Below, one piece after another: positions 1 through 6,600 of a DNA stretch of 22,129 bases; the first letter of the stretch is position 1, and the number at the start of each line of letters is the position of its first letter. The DNA comes from BRH-c25 sp964447145. Lineage in GTDB: Bacteria; Bacillota; Clostridia; Lutisporales; Lutisporaceae. Position numbers and translations under genes: made by a program. The notes below the pieces were generated by a model. That model saw only the letters and a list, made by a program, of their open reading frames with translations. It made no database searches and was not told where the DNA came from. The stretch covers positions 1 through 22,129 of the forward strand of contig CAYURW010000040.1 in the NCBI GenBank assembly GCA_964447145.1. Direction: 5' to 3'.

Positions 1-525
1 GTTGTTGTAGTCTACTCCTGTTACTATAAATGGTCCAAGGGGTGCAAAGGTATCAAAGGATTTCCCCCGGGTCCACTGTCCGTCCTTTTTTTGAAGGTCC
101 CTTGCAGTTACATCATTGAAGCAGGTTGCACCAAGCACATAATTAAATGCCTCCTCAGGGACGACATTTTTTGCCTGTTTCCCTATTACCAGACCAAGCT
201 CTGCTTCATAATCTACCCTTTTTGATATGGCTGGCATTATTATTTTGTCCTCGGGGCCAATGACTGAAGTAGATGGTTTTATAAATATAACAGGCTCCTC
301 CGGCAGATCATGCTTCATTTCGTTGGCATGGTCCCTGTAATTAATTCCGACTGCGACTATTTTGGAAGGAGTGCATGGAGCAAGCAACCTTATATCCGAC
401 AGATCATAGGATTCTTCAGTAACTCTGTAGCTGCCAAAAATATCTCCGTCAATTTTGTAGACTCTATCACCTTCCGCTGACCCGTAGCTTATACTTCCCT
501 TTGCATCAAATCTGACAAATCTCAT
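1..525 (-). CDS. Fumarylacetoacetate hydrolase (FAH)-family protein, C-terminus outside the window
   Basis: The first 175 residues are visible; the reading frame is still open at base 1. The start ATG (525-523) is preceded by TTGGAGGTTT at 531-540, a strong ribosome site. The protein has the GINYRDH motif near residues 60-66, an IKP loop near 82-84, the acidic metal-ligand pattern E107-x-E109 (in DYEAEL), D138 in FNDVTARD, and K155 in RGKSFD. These are the usual divalent-metal site and active-site lid of FAH-family hydrolases, isomerases and decarboxylases, which act on acylpyruvates or hydroxymuconate-type diacids in the cytoplasm. Which substrate is used cannot be told. It is the last visible gene of a minus-strand operon, 16 bases after the nucleoside phosphorylase gene. 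The family call is secure; the reaction is not. Confidence 0.93.
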   Translation of the reverse strand, partial: MRFVRFDAKGSISYGSAEGDRVYKIDGDIFGSYRVTEESYDLSDIRLLAPCTPSKIVAVGINYRDHANEMKHDLPEEPVIFIKPSTSVIGPEDKIIMPAISKRVDYEAELGLVIGKQAKNVVPEEAFNYVLGATCFNDVTARDLQKKDGQWTRGKSFDTFAPLGPFIVTGVDYNN

Positions 526-541
526 ATTAAAAACCTCCAAA

Positions 542-1324
542 TCATGTTGGCTGAAGGCCGGAAGCAGCCTTTAGCAATATTCTGGGCAAGTCATTCTTTA
601 TTTCATTATAATGCTTGATATCACTGTCAGATATCCCCTCGAACAAGTTTCTGTACTTAAGGGGCAGGTCGCTTATCAGAAGTAATGCGGCTGCCTTTTT
701 CCCTACCCCGGCACATGCTGTAAATACTGCGGATACTTCCATTTCCACAGCATCACAGCCTTTTTCAATCATGTAATCAAAGGTGTCCTTCCTCTCGCCC
801 AATATGGAATCTATAGAAAAAACTCTTCCTTCATGGCAGTTGATCCCATATCCTCCAATATTTCCTTCGACGATTTTTTTGATTCTTCCTGCGACTTCCT
901 TATCCCCCGATACCAATTCGCCAAAAATGTCTCTTTTTATATCCCCGCTATGGTAGCGGGAAAAGCCTTCTCCTATAACAGCTTCCCCGACTATTACAAT
1001 ATCCCCGATATCATAACAGCAGTTTGTCGCCCCTGCAGAGCCCGAAAAAATGATCCTGCTGCATCCGGTATAACCTAAAGCCAGGGCGCAATCCCCTGCA
1101 ATAGGGGCCCCAATACCGCTGCTTATCACCGTGACTCTCTCATTTTTGTATAACAAAGTGACCCCTCTATACCAGCCCGCAAACTCAGTAAGCACCTTAT
1201 CGGCGCAATTAATAAAACTCCCCAGGCCCCAAACGGGGGTAAGTATAACCGTATCCGCAATATCCTCAACATTGCAACCAAAATGGACTCTTACCATTGT
1301 TTCTTTTGTAATTTCGTCATACAT
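542..1324 (-). CDS. Nucleoside phosphorylase-family (PNP/UDP) protein
   Basis: A 260-residue protein of the PNP_UDP_1 family, which splits nucleosides with phosphate to free base and ribose 1-phosphate. Family features visible are SSGIGAP near residues 68-74 (phosphate/ribose loop), a GSAGA turn near 95-99, and the ribose-binding signature AVEMEVSAVF near 191-200, ending with a late Asp (SDLPLK, where the base-recognition Asp usually lies). The length is normal for uridine or purine nucleoside phosphorylase, or for MTA/AMP nucleosidase relatives; substrate choice is not settled by the residues I can see. The ATG at 1324-1322 has only a GGGG-rich weak ribosome site. It starts 19 bases after the lipoprotein gene ends and is followed 16 bases later by the FAH gene, so the three are probably co-transcribed. 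The partners do not suggest a standard nucleoside salvage operon. Confidence 0.88.
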   Translation of the reverse strand: MYDEITKETMVRVHFGCNVEDIADTVILTPVWGLGSFINCADKVLTEFAGWYRGVTLLYKNERVTVISSGIGAPIAGDCALALGYTGCSRIIFSGSAGATNCCYDIGDIVIVGEAVIGEGFSRYHSGDIKRDIFGELVSGDKEVAGRIKKIVEGNIGGYGINCHEGRVFSIDSILGERKDTFDYMIEKGCDAVEMEVSAVFTACAGVGKKAAALLLISDLPLKYRNLFEGISDSDIKHYNEIKNDLPRILLKAASGLQPT

Positions 1325-1343
1325 GAGAACACCCCGCCAGCAT

Positions 1344-2720
1344 TTATTTATTCTCCATAAACCTTACATAATGCACGTCATCCTGAAGCTCAAAAATTAA
1401 TATGCCTTTTGTGTCATATGCCAGGTAAAAATCATCCAATTTGTTTTGCGATACGTACTTGACAGTCTCTTCAAGATCTTTGTTTATTTCTATTATTGAG
1501 TTGTTCATGGAAAAATACATGGTATCATTGCCTGCGGATATACAATAGTTTTCTCCATCGATCCAATGGAGATACTCCGCATTTTCAAAAGTCCCCGCTT
1601 CAAGGGTGGTTGTATTTATTATATGCAGGTTGCTTTCATCATAGTTGCCTACCGTAAAGCTAAGCAAGCCCCCCTGGTCTGAAAATTTGAGGTTTCCAAG
1701 CTCGATCATTGTTCCGTCACTGGCATCCGCATTTATTTCAAGCCTTTTGCTTTTTTTGAGCACTGTATCAACAATATATATCGAACTGTAATTCAGCCTC
1801 ATATACCAATCGTCAAGACTTATATCCCCGGCCTTTATACCGGGAAATGCTATTTTCTCACCCTTACCGTCCCAGATAATATCTCCGAAAATATTCTCGT
1901 CTCCTTTGATTTCAAAAACCTCTTCATAGCTGCCATTTAAGATATCATAGACACAAACCTTTTTGCCCGGATAGACATAGTAATCTGTCATATCCAGCCA
2001 TCCCTCCGGCCCCTCTTCCAGCAAAAAAGCAATTTTGCGGCCTTCCGGAGACCATTGGGAATATGCAGATTTGATTTCCCCCTTCTGAGATCCCCTGTAT
2101 GTATCATATATATACTTGTCCTGTACAATGACATTATTCTCATTGGAGGACCAATTAATAAGGTAATCAAAGCCTGCGATAAAACCGTCGCTTTTTATGG
2201 TAGTAAGCTTGTATTTCTCAGCAGTCTCAATATTATAGATGCTGATGCGATATATATCGCTGCCCTGAATAAGAGTTGTAAAGGCTATCTTTCCGGCTTT
2301 GGGGGCTATGGAGATATTTATTGTATAGGCTGGCCCGATATCATCCTCAATAATCTTCTCTACATTATCCCTTCCAATAAATATAAGGGTATTTTTGTAG
2401 TCCTTATCTTCCACCGCAATAAAGCCTTTGCTTCCGACGGGTTCAAAATATATGAATCTTTCGGCAACCTCCGTCAACACACTATCCATGATTTGAGCGG
2501 AACCTATATCAATATTGTAGTACTTGAAATAATCCTCCTCCTCGGTGCTGAGAAGCAGTTCATCGTCAGCCCTGTGAAAAATATTGACCGTACCGACAAA
2601 TTCCTTTACCATTCGTTCATTGTTAATTTCTGTTTCTCCCATCGCGGTTCTTGCAGCATCCCTGCCGCAGCCCGTAAGCAGCAAAGCGAGTGCTGCAAGC
2701 AATACAAGGGATCTTTTCAA
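1344..2720 (-). CDS. Lipoprotein with WD40/TolB-like beta-propeller repeats
   Basis: A secreted lipoprotein of about 458 residues. From the TTG at 2720-2718 the N-terminus reads MKRSLVLLAALALLLTGCG, a textbook lipoprotein signal with lipobox LLTGC, so it should be exported and anchored to the outer face of the membrane. I prefer this start because AGGGGGTGAT lies just upstream and the predicted promoter (-10 at 2764-2769) would put the transcript start near 2757; the frame is open to an ATG at 2762 but that would add 14 residues ahead of the signal. The body contains repeated blades of the type seen in TolB/dipeptidyl-peptidase propellers, for example WSPEGRKIAFLL, WDGKGEKIAFPG and FSDQGGLLSFTV. 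No catalytic domain is visible. It heads the operon with the phosphorylase and FAH genes. The exact role is unknown. Confidence 0.85.
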   Translation of the reverse strand: MKRSLVLLAALALLLTGCGRDAARTAMGETEINNERMVKEFVGTVNIFHRADDELLLSTEEEDYFKYYNIDIGSAQIMDSVLTEVAERFIYFEPVGSKGFIAVEDKDYKNTLIFIGRDNVEKIIEDDIGPAYTINISIAPKAGKIAFTTLIQGSDIYRISIYNIETAEKYKLTTIKSDGFIAGFDYLINWSSNENNVIVQDKYIYDTYRGSQKGEIKSAYSQWSPEGRKIAFLLEEGPEGWLDMTDYYVYPGKKVCVYDILNGSYEEVFEIKGDENIFGDIIWDGKGEKIAFPGIKAGDISLDDWYMRLNYSSIYIVDTVLKKSKRLEINADASDGTMIELGNLKFSDQGGLLSFTVGNYDESNLHIINTTTLEAGTFENAEYLHWIDGENYCISAGNDTMYFSMNNSIIEINKDLEETVKYVSQNKLDDFYLAYDTKGILIFELQDDVHYVRFMENK

Positions 2721-2763
2721 CCTTATCACCCCCTGGAAACAATAGGTATGACCAAACAACATA

Positions 2764-2792
2764 ATTATATCAGAAAAAACAATTTACCCCAA
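2764..2792 (-). promoter_or_regulatory. Sigma-A-type promoter of the lipoprotein operon
   Basis: Read on the minus strand: TTGGGG (2792-2787), a 17-base spacer, then a perfect TATAAT (2769-2764). The transcript would begin near 2757, giving a leader of about 37 bases before the TTG start at 2720. The -35 is a weak match, which would suit activation from the inverted repeat immediately upstream. Confidence 0.6.
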
Positions 2793-2800
2793 TAACTATA

Positions 2801-2861
2801 TGTTTCGCACTAAACATATTTCATCAAACCTATTTCATCAAACTTCAAATAGTGCGAAACA
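2801..2861. repeat. 12-bp inverted repeat enclosing a 14-bp tandem repeat; candidate operator
   Basis: TGTTTCGCACTA (2801-2812) and its exact reverse complement TAGTGCGAAACA (2850-2861) enclose two direct copies of TATTTCATCAAAC (2817-2829 and 2831-2843). The structure begins 9 bases upstream of the -35 of the lipoprotein operon promoter. It lacks a T-run, so it does not look like a terminator; a regulator binding site is the simplest reading. Confidence 0.6.
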
Positions 2862-3197
2862 TTTTCCTAATACAAAAAAAGGCTGCTACTCCGCATTTGC
2901 CGCCCATGTACCTTTCCGAAGACAATTTTGGTGTGGCTACTTAAGCCAAATGCTTCAAACTTATGTAAACCTATTAAGCATCGATTAACAAACTATTGAA
3001 CAATAATTTGGACAAATTTTTGATTATGGGACTAAATTTGGACTAAAATCCCTTAAAACGCTTAACATAAATTGTGTTTTTGTTGACATAACTTATAAAT
3101 CCTACGCTTTTTTGTCCCAAACTCGAAATTTTGTCCAAAATACAAGTAAATTTAATTACTCATTCATTTACACCATATGTGTCAATTCTTTCAAGGT
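2862..3197. repeat. Non-coding stretch with five GGAC(A/T)AA-type motifs in inverted arrangement
   Basis: No convincing gene lies here. Five related motifs stand out: TTTGGACAAA (3007-3016), TGGGACTAAA (3027-3036), TTTGGACTAAA (3037-3047), then in opposite orientation TTTGTCCCAAA (3111-3121) and TTTGTCCAAAA (3130-3140). The first two and the last two have the same 19-base spacing, so 3007-3036 and 3111-3140 form an imperfect inverted repeat of about 30 bases. It could be a regulator site or an old insertion scar. Short open frames in this interval have no ribosome site and no recognisable content. Confidence 0.45.
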
Positions 3198-3276
3198 AAA
3201 AAAACAACAGAATCTGCCGGCAGGACCAATAAGATTATTGATATCAAGGTCCCTTGTAGTTCACCAGATTCTGTTG
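3198..3276 (-). terminator. Intrinsic terminator of thiT
   Basis: On the minus strand a perfect 12-bp stem, CAACAGAATCTG (3276-3265) with CAGATTCTGTTG (3216-3205), is followed by seven T (3204-3198). The long loop holds a further GGACC/GGTCC pairing. It starts 23 bases after the thiT stop codon. Confidence 0.8.
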
Positions 3277-3298
3277 CCATTAAGACTCTATAACTTGT

Positions 3299-3832
3299 TT
3301 ACTCTTTTCCTATTATTTTTTTTATTAGGGGTTTATATAGTATTCCGACAGTAACCAAAGTGATCACCAGCTCCGGCAGAAGATAGGAGCCGTTGTATAT
3401 TATTGAGTAAAACAGCGGATCCATCCCTTCGGGAGCATAGGATGCCCATACAAAAACCCCTGATATCACATGGCATAGGAACCTTCCGAACAAACCCAGA
3501 CATGTGCCTAAAAAAGCACCCTTGATCCCGGTACGGAATATTCCCGCCAAGCCCAACAGCCCAAATGCTACCACATAATCAAACAGTATAGATATTATAT
3601 GATAGGAATAAATTGCACCGCCCAGCAAAAATTGAAGGATTCCGTATGCAGTGCCTGCAAGCAGCCCATACCTTATTCCCCATCTAAGAGAAAATACAAT
3701 AATGGGGATCATGCTCCCTGCAGTGACAGACCCTCCGTAAGGGGCCTCAAATATTTTAATATAGCTGAGTATCTGAGCAGCCGCAATCATAATCCCTGCT
3801 TCTGTAAGCATTTTTGTTGATGTTCTTTTCAT
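3299..3832 (-). CDS. thiT: Thiamine-binding S component of an ECF transporter (ThiT/YuaJ family)
   Basis: A 177-residue, very hydrophobic protein with about six membrane segments, the normal size and shape of ThiT, which binds thiamine in the membrane and hands it to the shared ECF energy module (EcfA, EcfA', EcfT), not encoded in this window. Family features include the opening LTEAGIMIAAAQILSYIKIFEAPYGG region, the GSMIP loop and the TAYGILQFLLGG segment. The ATG at 3832-3830 is chosen over the upstream ATG at 3862 because GGAGG lies 8 bases before it. Control is clear from the sequence: a promoter, a TPP riboswitch and a terminator precede it, so it should be switched off when thiamine pyrophosphate is plentiful. 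That riboswitch independently supports the thiamine assignment. Confidence 0.93.
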   Translation of the reverse strand: MKRTSTKMLTEAGIMIAAAQILSYIKIFEAPYGGSVTAGSMIPIIVFSLRWGIRYGLLAGTAYGILQFLLGGAIYSYHIISILFDYVVAFGLLGLAGIFRTGIKGAFLGTCLGLFGRFLCHVISGVFVWASYAPEGMDPLFYSIIYNGSYLLPELVITLVTVGILYKPLIKKIIGKE

Positions 3833-3859
3833 ACCATTACCTCCATTTATTGTACTATA

Positions 3860-3980
3860 CATTTTAGGATAGACATCAGCTAATATATTTTGATATCCTA
3901 AAATGTTTTCCTTGATTCATAGAATACGCCGAAGGTTGTATGTTATTTTTACTAGCTGTTTGCTGGCGTATTCTATATAG
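3860..3980. repeat. Left copies of two hairpin repeats (A and B) in the thiT leader
   Basis: Repeat A (3860-3906) is a hairpin bounded by TTTTAGGATA and TATCCTAAAA. Repeat B (about 3904-3979) is bounded by TAGAATACGCC and GGCGTATTCTA. Both recur in inverted orientation on the other side of the riboswitch (4511-4556 and 4311-4387). Over about 78 bases B and its partner differ at only about a dozen positions. Both copies here lie inside the predicted thiT transcript, between the riboswitch terminator and the start codon. Confidence 0.85.
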
Positions 3981-4061
3981 CTTACAAATGTTATTCCACC
4001 ACCCCTTTACAGTATTGCCCCAGAAAAGGAATTGTCATAGTATGGCTGCTCTTTTCCAATG

Positions 4062-4089
4062 AAAAAGACCGCAGACAAAAGCTACGGTC
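4062..4089 (-). terminator. Riboswitch-controlled terminator upstream of thiT
   Basis: Minus strand: GACCGTAG (4089-4082), short loop, CTGCGGTC (4074-4067), then five T (4066-4062). It follows the TPP riboswitch by about 17 bases, the expected place for a transcription attenuator. TPP binding would favour this hairpin and stop transcription before thiT. Confidence 0.85.
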
Positions 4090-4106
4090 GAATTGTTTAA
4101 TCGCAA

Positions 4107-4206
4107 CCGCTTCCCTCCGTTAGAATTAACCAGACAGGTTCAAAGGGTCAACACCTTACGCATCTGTGCGTAAAAGTGTTATCTCAGCTCAAAGCCCCCC
4201 TAGCGG
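4107..4206 (-). ncRNA. TPP riboswitch (THI element)
   Basis: On the minus strand all conserved blocks are present in order: GGGGGGCTTTGAGCTGAGAT, a variable stem with TTACGCACAGATGCGTAA, then ACCCTTTGAACCTGTCTGG and AACGGAGGGAAGCGG. CCGCT (4206-4202) and AGCGG (4111-4107) close the P1 stem. The CTGAGA and GGAGGGAA blocks are the pyrimidine and pyrophosphate recognition elements of this class. It controls thiT through the terminator at 4062-4089. Confidence 0.97.
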
Positions 4207-4253
4207 CAATATTTAATTGATCAATTTCCTGTGTTTACTAATGGGTCAATATA

Positions 4254-4282
4254 ATAATAGTCTTAATCCTTTTGCATGTCAA
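4254..4282 (-). promoter_or_regulatory. Sigma-A promoter for the riboswitch-thiT transcript
   Basis: Minus strand TTGACA (4282-4277), exactly 17 bases, TATTAT (4259-4254). The start point near 4247 lies about 40 bases before the riboswitch, giving a leader of roughly 415 bases in front of thiT. Confidence 0.82.
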
Positions 4283-4310
4283 TGAGAAAAACATTTCCCG
4301 GTGCATTTTC

Positions 4311-4556
4311 CATATAGAATACGCCAGTATACAGCTAATAAAAAGAACGTACATTCTTTGGCGCATTCTATGAATCAAGGAAAACATTGATACAAAATCT
4401 GTTTAAGCTTTGCTGAAACAGATTTTTGTTACCTTGATTTTCCTTGGGTTGAAATAAATAGACACTAGTGTTAATTCGCCGCAAGTTAAATAGGATATCC
4501 GGTATCTAATTTTAGGATATATGTAATCCAATTAGCTGATGTCTATCCTAAAATGT
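4311..4556. repeat. Right copies of hairpin repeats B and A, inverted relative to the left copies
   Basis: B' occupies 4311-4387 and A' 4511-4556; their reverse complements match 3979-3904 and 3860-3906. Between B' and A' are about 120 unmatched bases with a separate hairpin (4394-4427). The order is therefore A-B-[thiT leader and promoter]-B'-spacer-A'. Each unit is itself a hairpin, so they resemble short non-coding mobile repeats or a folded duplication. Confidence 0.82.
4394..4430 (+). terminator. Hairpin with T-run between repeats B' and A'; possible terminator
   Basis: AAAATCTGTTT (4394-4404) pairs with AAACAGATTTT (4416-4426), loop of 11 bases, followed by TTGTT on the plus strand. 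No gene ends just before it on either strand, so a terminator role is uncertain; it may be part of the repeat cluster. Confidence 0.35.
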
Positions 4557-4788
4557 ATAGGCGGGCAAAAATAATAATAGGTTTGCAAGACATAATAATA
4601 TGTCATATAATAATTCTGAAGTCAGCAAATAGACGCAGCACAAAAAAAGTATTTTAGTTGTATCACGGGGCTATAATAATCCCGGTTCAGTTAAAATTCA
4701 ATGAGCAATTGCGAATTGTGCGTTTTGAGTGCAATGCACCGCGAGCATTTGATATAGCATTATTCTTAGAACTCTGGGGGTGTTTGTG
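4557..4788. other. Intergenic region upstream of the EamA exporter
   Basis: No gene seen. A TATAATAAT sequence at 4671-4679 may be the -10 of the exporter gene, but no good -35 lies 16-18 bases before it. The section is AT-rich with several AATAATA runs. Confidence 0.3.
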
Positions 4789-5718
4789 ATGTTCAAAAAT
4801 GAAGAAGCAAAGGTTATAGCGGCATATATTGCTGTTTGCATTATTTGGGGATCTACATACCTTGCAATAAGAATCGGCGTCAGCGCTTTCCCACCGGAGC
4901 TTTTTGCCGGTATAAGGTTCCTTATAGCCGGGGCACTGCTCCTTCTGTATTCCCGCCTCAAGAGGCTTGAATTTCCCACTGATTTGAAAAGCATAGGAAG
5001 GCAATCAATAGTCGGTCTCTTCCTTTTATTTGGAGGCAACGGCCTGGTTGTATGGGCCGAACAGTGGGTCCATTCCGGAGCCGCATCGCTGCTGCTCGCC
5101 ACAATCCCTTTATTTATGGCTGTAATAGAGCTTTTTGTACCGGGAAGGCCAAGAATTGATCTTAATGGTTGGGCAGGGCTTCTTATTGGATTTTCGGGTG
5201 TTGCAATGCTGGTGCTTAAAGATACCGGCGAAGGCAGCATGGATATAAAGGGCGCACTGATCCTGTTGACTGCGGCTATGCTGTGGGCTATAGGCTCAAT
5301 ATATTCTAAAAGCTTTAAGGCAGAAGGTTCGATGTTTGTTAATATTGGTATTCAAATGCTGGCAGGCGGAGCTGCACTTACATTTACCGGTATAATGCTG
5401 GGGGAATTATCAAGAGTCAGTTTCTCCGCAAAAGGCATAGGTGCATTGCTGTACTTAATTCTTATAGGTTCCTTTGTAGGCTATTCCTCTTATGTATACA
5501 TGCTGCAAAAATGGCCTGCGGCAAAAGCAGGTACCTATGCGTATGTGAATCCGCCGGTTGCCGTGCTGCTGGGAATCCTGGTCCTGGGCGAACCCTTCAG
5601 CCTTACGGTGCTGTCTGCTACTGCTGTAATATTGACCGGGGTGCTCCTGGTGCAGCTTTCAAAAACAAAAACCGAAGAAAAAATAAATATTGACGTTAAA
5701 GGAGACCCCTCAGTTTGA
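4789..5718 (+). CDS. EamA-family (drug/metabolite transporter) exporter, YedA-like
   Basis: A membrane protein of about 309 residues with ten hydrophobic segments arranged as two EamA repeats. It resembles the YedA branch: WGSTYLAIRIG in helix 1, GNGLVVWAEQWVHSGAASLL in the first repeat, and AGTYAYVNPPVAVLLG near the end of the second. Members export amino acids or other small metabolites across the cytoplasmic membrane; the substrate here is unknown. The start is taken as ATG 4789 because GGGGG at 4776-4780 gives proper spacing; GTG codons at 4780 and 4786 are in frame and possible. The short tail after the last helix is polar and lysine-rich. It stands alone and ends in a clear terminator. 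Confidence 0.88.
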   Translation: MFKNEEAKVIAAYIAVCIIWGSTYLAIRIGVSAFPPELFAGIRFLIAGALLLLYSRLKRLEFPTDLKSIGRQSIVGLFLLFGGNGLVVWAEQWVHSGAASLLLATIPLFMAVIELFVPGRPRIDLNGWAGLLIGFSGVAMLVLKDTGEGSMDIKGALILLTAAMLWAIGSIYSKSFKAEGSMFVNIGIQMLAGGAALTFTGIMLGELSRVSFSAKGIGALLYLILIGSFVGYSSYVYMLQKWPAAKAGTYAYVNPPVAVLLGILVLGEPFSLTVLSATAVILTGVLLVQLSKTKTEEKINIDVKGDPSV

Positions 5719-5792
5719 AGGAGCTCCTTTGATTTTAGCTCATATATTTTCAGCTTTGATGAAATCACGTCACCTGAATTCATTTTATACCC

Positions 5793-5819
5793 GGATAGGA
5801 CCATACCTATCCCTTTTTT
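5793..5819 (+). terminator. Intrinsic terminator of the EamA gene
   Basis: GGATAGG (5793-5799), loop ACCATA, CCTATCC (5806-5812), then CTTTTTT. It lies about 75 bases past the stop codon. Confidence 0.75.
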
Positions 5820-6060
5820 GTAGTAATATGCTATATTGGAGGTCTGTTCCTTAAACGGAACCACCCTCGGGCTCTTTAGTTGCATTTACTATGTCAATTG
5901 AAGGTCTACAAAAAATTTGTATGAAGATAACTGCCAATGTTTACTTGACAGTAACAGTTATGATAAAATGGTGTGTATCGGGCTTACTTTTTTGTTATAA
6001 TAATGATAGAATGTTTGTGACTTGCTTTCAATCTAAATTATTATAACGGGAGGTACTTCT
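5820..6060. other. Intergenic region before the 60-residue membrane protein
   Basis: I see no gene here. A small dyad GTTCC-ttaaac-GGAAC lies at about 5848-5863. Possible promoter parts for the next gene are TTTACT followed 18 bases later by TAAAAT (about 5939-5968), and a TATAAT near 5996, but neither pair is convincing. Confidence 0.3.
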
Positions 6061-6243
6061 ATGGATAAGTCAAAGAAAAACTCACTGATCTGGGGTGGAG
6101 TCCTTCTCATTGAAGCAGTTATACTAAGGCTGGCAAAGCGATCCGAATTGTGGTTCTACATCATGCTTCCCATAATTGCGGGCTTTATCCTGACTGAGTT
6201 TATTATCCACATACCCGTTAACGAAAAAAGAAACCTTCAATAG
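6061..6243 (+). CDS. Small membrane protein, function unknown
   Basis: A 60-residue protein with two hydrophobic stretches (about residues 8-22 and 31-50) and a lysine-rich start and end, so probably a two-pass membrane protein with both ends in the cytoplasm. AACGGGAGG at 6046-6054 is a good ribosome site 6 bases before the ATG, which is the main reason to believe it is translated. I do not recognise the family. It ends about 85 bases before the split tRNA-Thr gene and belongs to the ancestral flank of the insertion, not to the inserted DNA. Confidence 0.6.
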   Translation: MDKSKKNSLIWGGVLLIEAVILRLAKRSELWFYIMLPIIAGFILTEFIIHIPVNEKRNLQ

Positions 6244-6327
6244 AACCTTTTATAATAGACCGGCTTTGATAGTGCAGGCACCTACTTGCCATGCACAAAT
6301 GTTCATTGCCTGTAAGTCCCTCAATAT

Positions 6328-6375
6328 GCTACTGTGGCTCAGCCGGTAGAGCAGCTGATTCGTAATCAGCAGGTC
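6328..6375 (+). pseudogene. 5' half of a split tRNA-Thr(CGT)
   Basis: Contains the acceptor strand GCTACTG, D-arm, anticodon arm GCTGA-TTCGTAA-TCAGC (anticodon CGT, Thr) and variable loop AGGTC, then breaks off into unrelated DNA; no T-arm follows. Its missing part is at 17723-17754: GGGGG-TTCGAGT-CCCCC and CAGTAGC, which pairs perfectly with GCTACTG. The joined molecule would be a faultless 76-base tRNA. As it stands the gene cannot make a tRNA. Confidence 0.93.
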
Positions 6376-6395
6376 TGTGGTTGTTGATAAGGTAG
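6354..6395 (+). other. attL of a serine-recombinase element
   Basis: The bacterial half is the anticodon/variable-loop part of the split tRNA; the element half is TGGTTGTTGATAAGGTAG (6378-6395). This arm is the inverted match of CTACCTTACGAACAACCA (17703-17720) at the far end, 16 of 18 bases. Joining the ends gives two 18-bp arms around GCGGTCTG, whose centre is GT; GT at 6373-6374 is the likely crossover dinucleotide. Confidence 0.82.
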
Positions 6396-6460
6396 TATAA
6401 AGTTTAAAAGTAATTTTGTGATATAATAAATGAGGGCGGAAGCCCCGCCCTTGCATACAT

Positions 6461-6536
6461 GCTGGCATAGCTCAGTCGGTAGAGCAGCTGATTCGTAATC
6501 AGCAGGTCGGGTGTTCAAGTCACCTTGCCAGCTCCA
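6461..6536 (+). tRNA. tRNA-Thr (anticodon CGT), complete, carried by the element
   Basis: Cloverleaf: acceptor GCTGGCA/TGCCAGC, D-stem GCTC/GAGC, anticodon stem GCTGA/TCAGC with loop TTCGTAA (CGT, positions 6493-6495), variable AGGTC, T-stem GGGTG/CACCT with loop TTCAAGT, discriminator T, and encoded CCA. Its D, anticodon and variable parts are almost identical to the split tRNA, so it also preserves the target sequence for the recombinase. A TATAAT at 6422-6427, within the element's left end, could be the -10 of its promoter; the -35 is weak. A GC-rich hairpin (GGGCGG/CCGCCC, 6434-6449) precedes it. Confidence 0.97.
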
Positions 6537-6541
6537 TTGAG

Positions 6542-6578
6542 AAAAACGTGTAGTTTCAACGACTACACGTTTTTTATT
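6542..6578 (+). terminator. Terminator of the element-borne tRNA-Thr
   Basis: AAAAACGTGTAG (6542-6553) and CTACACGTTTTT (6563-6574) form a 12-bp stem with a 9-base loop, followed by T-rich sequence. A diverged copy of the same hairpin follows the tRNA 3' fragment at 11471-11508, linking the two places. Confidence 0.85.
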
Positions 6579-6600
6579 GGTCAAAACTTTTAATTCCTTA

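Noticed and set aside
2055..2795. 246-codon plus-strand frame
   Set aside because: It is antisense to the lipoprotein gene, whose signal peptide and propeller repeats are clear; no ribosome site and low-complexity content.
3084..3100. TTGACA followed by TATAAAT as a promoter
   Set aside because: Only five bases separate the two boxes.
3198..3276. T-box or other riboswitch instead of a terminator
   Set aside because: It lies after thiT, has no T-box sequence, and is a simple stem followed by a T-run.
5535..5885. 116-codon minus-strand frame downstream of and overlapping the EamA gene
   Set aside because: No ribosome site, no recognised family, and its second half is antisense to the conserved end of the exporter.
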